A stretch of DNA of 64,000 bases from Sclerotiophoma versabilis (taxonomy: Eukaryota; Ascomycota; Dothideomycetes; Pleosporales; Didymellaceae). Under the pieces are notes generated by a model, which made no database searches, was not told the origin of the DNA, and was given only the letters and a program-made list of their open reading frames with translations. The stretch is taken from positions 2,480,001-2,544,000 of the forward strand of contig JAAROD010000080.1 in assembly GCA_012274445.1 (NCBI GenBank). The letters are read 5' to 3'. Position numbers and translations under genes: made by a program. Below are positions 58,364-64,000 of this stretch, one piece after another; position 1 is the stretch's first letter, and every line of letters starts with the position of its first letter.

Positions 58364-60166
58364 TTACTTATTAAGCCTCTTAGCTCGGTCTTCGTCCCTC
58401 CACCATGCACACTGCTCCATCCGGATTCCCTCAGCCTCGGCTTCCATCCTCGGTCCACCCTCTAGTGCAGGGCTGACCACTAGGTGGGTGCCTGCAGTTC
58501 CATTATACGTCTCCCATTTAGGTGCTTGCGCATCAGCATACGTATTTGGATCACCGCTTACAACAAAGCTAGCCCAGTAGCTGCTGTAGATGTCTGTGAT
58601 CTCCGGGTACTGTACTTCTGCCAGGCCGTTGAAGTAGCTAGCATCGCTTGCGTGGGGGACGCCCTGCCATGTAGGTGACCAGTTAGGTGTGTTGAAGCGT
58701 GCTTTGTAAACTGGAGCACCGGCATCTGCAAGTCGCGAGGCAGTGTCTTGTACAGGGCAAATGTAGCTGTAGTCACCGTACGCAGCGCTGATTCTTTGGA
58801 ACTGAGGGCTGACGAAATTAGTCGGATCGGACAGGAAGGGGCTCTGAGTGCCGGAGGTGACTGGATCCGGGTACAGACGCTGGAGGTCTTCGATATCCTC
58901 GTCTGTCAGACCCGGAGTAAGAGTCCGCCAGAAGGCAACGAATTGGGCGTTTGTGCGTAGGGTTGGCGGCACAAATCCGCTGCCTTCATCAGTCTCTGAG
59001 GAGATCAAAATAGGAATCTTGAAGAAGGTGCCGTCCTCGCCAGAGGTGGAGCCGCGCTTCTCAATAAGCGGGCCGGGAGAGACAGGTTGCCAGGGCCACG
59101 TAAGGTTGGTCTGGGAGTTCGAGTAAAGTGCTGATGAGACAAATTGGATATTGTCTACCTCAGCATTACGCAGGCATGCAATGGCAGCATCATTTGGCGT
59201 TGTTGGACACTTAATGTAGTCCATAAGATCTGCAAACTGTTGCTGATACGCAGGGAAGTCAACTGCAGGGAACGCGCGGGCTGTTGGTGAGCCTGATGCC
59301 ATAATTGCTTTGCTAAACAATGGCTTGCCTGCATCCTCGCCGTAGTTGTGAAAGAGGTGCAGGCCAACAGAGTGTCCGCCTGCGCTAAGACCACCAAGCG
59401 TAACTTGGTTCTTGTCACCGCCAAAATGCTGAGCATATCTTTGTACAAACTCCAGCATCTGGCGCTGGTCTTGCAGTCCTAGATTTAGACCATCCTCTTC
59501 TTCCATAAGCTTACTTGGAATGTTGCCAAGAGCACCAAGTCGATATTGTAATGTGATAACCATTAATGGCTGGGCGCTCTTTGCAACAAATGCTGCTCCG
59601 TCAAAGCTTTTTGCAGATCCAGCAACAAACGATCCGCCATGAATAAAGACAAGGATAGGCAGCTTTTGGTCCATAGCCACTCCAGATGGTCGGAAGACGT
59701 TCAAGCTGAGACAAGCCTCTGACTGCTGCATCGGCCCATATTGATTCTGCCAGCAGGCTGGTCCATACGCAGTGGCATCTTTAATACCCTCAAACGCTGC
59801 TGGCCAGGTTACAGGCTTGAATCGAGCTTCGCCAATAGGTTGTGTTGAGTAGTCAACACCAAGCCACGCATTAACTGGTGGATCGAATAAGGTCGTCTCG
59901 GTCAGGCTGGAGACAACCTGCGTGCCTTGGAACGATCCATAACCGGGTAGCGTCACGATCAGGTCTCCCTCTGAGCCGTTGGTGGGTGTGTCTCCGAGTG
60001 GTCGCCCGAGTGCAGGAGAACCGAATACCCAGAAAAGCAGCGACAACGTCGTGCTAGAAAATAACATAATGATAAAAGTTCGTCGCTTAAGCCACCTCAA
60101 CAACGCGCGATTTCGCATCGGGGCTTCACCTCCATTTAATAGCGGCTCGTTTTGCGATGCTGCCAT
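58364..60166 (-). CDS. Type-B carboxylesterase/lipase with N-terminal membrane anchor
   Basis: A single exon of 600 residues from the ATG at 60166, which is the first ATG although the open frame extends slightly upstream. A hydrophobic segment at about residues 30-52, preceded by Arg/Lys, suggests a type II membrane anchor. The alpha/beta hydrolase core has the oxyanion hole FIHGGSF, nucleophile elbow GGLSAGGHS (Ser261; the more common GESAGG has Glu in place of Leu), ETDEGSGF (Glu394) and VPHASD (His505). The EACLSLNVFRP block is the type-B signature. The substrate is an ester of unknown identity. It lies outside the apparent cluster, beyond the NLR. Confidence 0.92.
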   Translation of the reverse strand: MAASQNEPLLNGGEAPMRNRALLRWLKRRTFIIMLFSSTTLSLLFWVFGSPALGRPLGDTPTNGSEGDLIVTLPGYGSFQGTQVVSSLTETTLFDPPVNAWLGVDYSTQPIGEARFKPVTWPAAFEGIKDATAYGPACWQNQYGPMQQSEACLSLNVFRPSGVAMDQKLPILVFIHGGSFVAGSAKSFDGAAFVAKSAQPLMVITLQYRLGALGNIPSKLMEEEDGLNLGLQDQRQMLEFVQRYAQHFGGDKNQVTLGGLSAGGHSVGLHLFHNYGEDAGKPLFSKAIMASGSPTARAFPAVDFPAYQQQFADLMDYIKCPTTPNDAAIACLRNAEVDNIQFVSSALYSNSQTNLTWPWQPVSPGPLIEKRGSTSGEDGTFFKIPILISSETDEGSGFVPPTLRTNAQFVAFWRTLTPGLTDEDIEDLQRLYPDPVTSGTQSPFLSDPTNFVSPQFQRISAAYGDYSYICPVQDTASRLADAGAPVYKARFNTPNWSPTWQGVPHASDASYFNGLAEVQYPEITDIYSSYWASFVVSGDPNTYADAQAPKWETYNGTAGTHLVVSPALEGGPRMEAEAEGIRMEQCAWWRDEDRAKRLNK

Positions 60167-60520
60167 GTGTACCGTAGTCTTCAATTAGACCCGGCAAATT
60201 CGCGGAAGTCTGTAGGCGCAACAGCAAGGAGACCAACCGGCGAGATGGCAATGACGCCGTACCCGATTAGCGCAGGGCCTGATCCCTGCTTCGCGATACG
60301 GCTCGGAAGTATGTTGTTCCAAGACTGAACAAGATGCGGGGATGGCTTGTGCAAGCGCAGAGCAAGTGCCCAGACTATGTGATAAGCAGTTAGTAACGTG
60401 CCAAGTTGAGCCCGGGCTCGAAAGCAATATCGCGCTCGGATATTTACCTTGCTTCGTAGCGCGTGGTTCTCTCCCATGGGGTTAACGGCGAAGACGAACG
60501 GCAGATAACTCGGATCCACT

Positions 60521-60580
60521 TCAATCACCGCTGTTTGCTCTCAATTACCGCTGTTTTCTCTCAGTCATCGTTGTTCGCCC
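60521..60580. repeat. three imperfect 20-bp tandem repeats
   Basis: Three consecutive 20-bp units of the form TCAATYACCGCTGTTTKCTC; the third unit is more diverged (TCAGTCATCGTTGTTCGCCC). It lies about 350 bp upstream of the carboxylesterase start, so it could be part of its promoter. Confidence 0.75.
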
Positions 60581-61576
60581 GGGCCGAGACGCCGGAGAGA
60601 AATTTTCAACCTTCAGCTTCAGCGCGTGATTCATTGTCACTGCACGCCGGGGCTGCCAAGGTCTTAGTCCAATAACAGTATAATTATAACCAAGGCATGC
60701 ATGAGTGGATTAAAACTTTGCTAAAGCTAGCGATACTGCAAGGCTGCCTTTTGATCTCTGCCACTGCACACTCAGCACAACCCTTGAAAAGTTATGTGTA
60801 AATCGGTTTCGAGGCTGCAAGCCACATCAGAGGCGAGAAGTCGTGTACATCTTCAGATCTGATGACTGATAGTCTTGAACATGTTGTTAGCTTCTAGCTG
60901 CGGAGGTGCCTCAACGCTCGGTCTGTCCGCAGGCACCTTGAAGTATCTACTCGCACAATCATGCACAGACATGTCAGCAATGTCCGCTGCTAGGGTTTGT
61001 AACAGCGCTCTGACAGAGCGCCCATTGTTAAGTGGCGACTCAAGGCGGCTCTGCGACGTGGTGTTTCAGGTTTAACTATGTCAAGCGGACGACTGGATGC
61101 CTCAGAGAACTAGGCAGAGCCTCTCGCGCGTCTACCATTTGTGCGTGCTCCTTGTTTGTGTCAGGAACACCTCGTGAATCAGTGTAACCATGTAAAGAAA
61201 CGTCGACAACTTACGTGTGTGACAAAGAGCACGCAACAACAAGCCTGTTAGGCCATTGGCTGACGATCGGGAGCATGTGGCCACAGGCCACCTCCGAATA
61301 CGTGGATAAGTGCTGTTCTACCCAAGAGACTTGAGATTGTGCGAGTATTGCTTACCATTTAGCCTTCTCATGGCACGCTATTGACGGAACAATCTACTAA
61401 TAAAAAACTACATGTAATGATTCCACTCACGGGTAGGTGCCTTAAAGGAAAGAAGTTCTTGATAAAATCGCTATTCATTACACCTAACTAGGCAGAAGTT
61501 ATGGAGTATATGGAAGTAGGTGCTGTGGAAACTTAAACACTATGTTTAACAGTTTCCCTACGCTCTGCATGTTGGT

Positions 61577-61604
61577 GTGTACCCTACGCTGTGTACCCTA
61601 CGCT
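61577..61604. repeat. perfect 14-bp tandem duplication
   Basis: GTGTACCCTACGCT occurs twice back to back; a partial third copy (CCCTACGCTCTGC) lies just upstream at about 61556. No known function. Confidence 0.7.
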
Positions 61605-63060
61605 TTGCGTTGGCAAGGGAGATATCTTGAGATATATAGTAAAGTAACGGTATAAAATTGACGCTAGTACGGCTGGACTTTGTGTAAGTCACGCGCTAGG
61701 AAACTTTAATTCGAACTAGGGTTAGTAGTAAATCTTCAAGTTAAGTAAATAGTGCTTAGCGCAATAAGTATTTTGGGAGAACGCTAAGTAGCATTTTTAG
61801 TTACTACGTAAGAATTATTCCAACGACACAGTAACAAAGCCTGTCCTTGCCTGTGGGCACTAGCATGTAGTATAGGCATCAAAATAGGTCACCAGGATAC
61901 GCTTAAGCAGTTGCCTCTAGTCATTATAGAACGCGACCTGGCGAGCCCACACCATCACGCGGCAGATATACTTACCCTAGTAACATGTCAGAATTAATAC
62001 AAGACCAACAGAACCAGCAAGTATGCATAATAATGCCAGATATCACAAATTAAATCAGACTAAGACGTTCGTAAAATCTCATAGGATCTGAGCAAATAGA
62101 TATCGGCCCTATTCTCTCGCTCTTAGCCCTGTTAATAGCCTATAGTGGGCTCTGAAACACAATCTTCACCGTATGTATCCTGAATTCGACACAATAGGGG
62201 AAGCAGAGGAAGACTGGGGACGAATTTGTGAGGGTTAGAGGGATTGGTCCATATCACACCTGCAAAAAGAATCTAAAGGATTTCAACCTCAAGTTCCAGG
62301 CATCCCATGCAGATCACGGCGTCATTGCAGCTCCTTCTAGTTGCTCGATCTGAAAGAGCCTGACATTCTCGTACCTGTTCGTCTTGACTTGGTGGTAGAG
62401 GAAGAGAGCTAGGTACACACCAACTATGGGGATTACACCAGCTATGAATTGTTTTCTTACAGGAACAGATAAGCCATACAACAATACCTAAAGGCTGCTA
62501 TTTCCCGCTTAGGCTTCTGTAGCCAAGCCTGTCTACATTGGTATTAGCACAACACTAGCATAAGCTAGTATTGAAGCCTGCAAAGTAAAGCTTTCCTAGA
62601 AAACATTGCTACACTGGTTGTACTTACATTGATAACTAACCAAAAGTAAGTGCCCACTAAACTACTAAATCGTTATTAAACAGCTGAGGTAATGCTTGTT
62701 ATGCACGTATCGGTTGCAGATACGTGATTAGATTACCCCTAACTCGACAATGCTTGCGACAAAGGTCTAGACGTGAAGGTTACTAGTGTAAGACAACGCT
62801 AAACATATGACTATCTGCAAGCTATTTCTCAAGTTTATTTCACACGTTCATCCACAAGACCTTCTAGTGCAAGGATATTCTATTCATTGTAGTGGACCTC
62901 TATCAGAAAAGAAGTATAAGAGTGAACAGATTTCACCAACGACTTATTGTCTATCATCAAACAATCACTACAGTGTTTTCTGACCTGTAACTTCTTTCCA
63001 ACATATTCAGTCAACTTTTCTAAGGCCTTCTAACTTCTATCACTCCATCTTCTTACGAAT

Positions 63061-63342
63061 ATGCATTTCTCCACTACTATTACTCTCGCCATTATGGCCG
63101 CCAGCGCTATTGCAGCTCCCGCTCCAGCAGACCCCACGCCAGCCGACCTAGCCGACATGAAAAGATTTTGCGCAGGTACCTCCATCGTCTGTACCTACGA
63201 TAACAATGTTACTCCCTGCGTCGTTGCCTGCCTTACCCATTGTCGATGCCCGCCTAACCGGACCGTTGGTGGTATTACCGGCCACAACACCAAGAGCGCG
63301 TGTGGACTTTTCAATGAGGTCATCAGTAGTAACCAGTGCTGA
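63061..63342 (+). CDS. Small cysteine-rich secreted protein, candidate effector
   Basis: An intronless 93-codon frame. The N-terminus MHFSTTITLAIMAASAIAAP is a clear signal peptide, followed by a Pro/Ala/Asp-rich spacer and a mature domain of about 60 residues with eight Cys (two well separated, a CVVAC...HCRC cluster of four, then two more), enough for four disulfides. Two potential N-glycosylation sites (NVT, NRT) are present. The upstream 200 bp are AT-rich with TATA-like GAAGTATAAGAG at about 62909. I do not recognise a family. Small size, even Cys number and location in a gene-poor AT-rich tract are typical of fungal effectors; that role is inferred. Confidence 0.75.
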   Translation: MHFSTTITLAIMAASAIAAPAPADPTPADLADMKRFCAGTSIVCTYDNNVTPCVVACLTHCRCPPNRTVGGITGHNTKSACGLFNEVISSNQC

Positions 63343-64000
63343 AGCGGATGCTGTACAAAGCATAGAACAGAACCGGATATAGAGGCACGAAGATTTAGGG
63401 CAGAAAAATGGCGAATTAGAAAAGAGGCATTTTCAGACAGCTGTTTAATGGGAATGCACAGATATCTGTGTTTTCTTTAGGTTCTGTACGACAAAGGGGC
63501 CAATCTAGCAGCATACAAGAATATAACAAAATATGCCTATCTTCTATGTCTTTGTGAATAGTAATTACTTAGGTAATACTACCGCGCTGGAATAGCTGCA
63601 CAACGCAATACCTATTTAACAAGACTAGACTTGTTAACATATCAAGAAAGTAAGTACTTAAAATTTAGAAAAGCTAGATGCGTAGAAATCTATGTGTCGT
63701 TGACAACAACTTAGAATATTAGATAATTGTACAAGCATTACGAACGATACCGCAGCGGAACCGCTGTTACAGGTAGAGCTGCTTAGCGGCAAGAAATTGT
63801 CTCTAGATAAACCTGTCTGGCTACTAGAGTTATGTCTAGCGTCTGCATATAAGGTTAACAATATACAGATTACAAACACCTTTATAAAAGCCGCAAACGT
63901 GCACCTTAATAGTGTTAAGTCCAACTAGCAGTAGCAAAAGTTTGCGTTACTAGATGTCTCTTTAGAGTGTTGTCTCTTAAGACAGATTACTGCAGATATA
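63343..64000. other. AT-rich region to window end, no gene recognised
   Basis: About 660 bp, AT-rich, with short frames lacking ATG or domains. It may be a degraded repeat, but no transposase or reverse transcriptase motif is seen. Confidence 0.45.

Larger units (their letters stand above)
60167..63060. other. intergenic region, AT-rich from about 61380
   Basis: Nearly 2.9 kb without a recognised gene. It contains a 20-bp imperfect triplet repeat at 60521-60580 and a perfect 14-bp double repeat at 61577-61604. From about 61380 onward it is visibly AT-rich with many stops in all frames, consistent with a degraded, possibly RIP-affected tract. Confidence 0.5.

Noticed and set aside
63658..63924. 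Minus-strand frame of 88 codons near the window end
   Set aside because: Its first codon is TTG, not ATG, composition is AT-rich and no family is recognised.

Overview
The window looks like chromosomal DNA of a filamentous ascomycete (Pezizomycotina), most likely a plant-associated mould and perhaps a Dothideomycete. Evidence: introns of about 47-97 nt with fungal branch points, a WetA-type conidiation regulator, HET-domain genes, a fungal NLR, a lytic polysaccharide monooxygenase, a cutinase and a two-PKS secondary metabolism cluster. The species assignment is inference.

Layout. 1-2808: N-terminal part of a PMC1-type Ca2+ ATPase that runs off the left edge. 5331-8714: two tandem HET-domain genes, the first broken by two in-frame stops and the second intact. 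10295-26536: core or housekeeping genes (PLD-like protein, RRP4 exosome subunit, WetA, TMEM234-like membrane protein, PhyH dioxygenase, SMP/C2 lipid-transfer-like protein, GH31 alpha-xylosidase-like enzyme). 29069-33252: an AA9 monooxygenase and a cutinase, both secreted plant-surface enzymes. 34227-54172: a biosynthetic cluster. 54314-57461: an NB-ARC/TPR NLR and an upstream short PNP-domain gene. 58364-60166: a membrane-anchored type-B carboxylesterase. 60167-64000: an AT-rich tract containing one small cysteine-rich secreted protein.

The cluster holds a TauD-type dioxygenase, an AsaB/CmcJ-type oxidoreductase, an O-methyltransferase, a P450, a stripped-down reducing PKS (KS-AT-psiKR-KR-ACP; no DH, MT or ER) and, divergently, a complete non-reducing PKS (SAT-KS-AT-PT-ACP-ACP-TE). 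The arrangement suggests that the small reducing PKS could load a hydroxylated starter onto the SAT of the non-reducing PKS, with tailoring by OMT, P450 and the two dioxygenases. No transporter or transcription factor is visible. Several members look damaged: one stop in the P450, two mutually compensating frameshifts in the reducing PKS and a missing splice acceptor in the TauD gene. The cluster may therefore be decaying in this isolate, or some breaks may be assembly errors.

Two patterns seem most worth following up. First, the NLR and the PNP gene next to it both carry a short motif of the form S-[VF]-[QR]-A-G-x-I-H-G-x-V, resembling RHIM/PP-type amyloid signalling motifs; this would make them a candidate receptor/effector pair. 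Second, nonsense codons in the HET gene, the P450 and the NLR are explained by C-to-T changes, three of the four in CpA context, as expected from repeat-induced point mutation (RIP).
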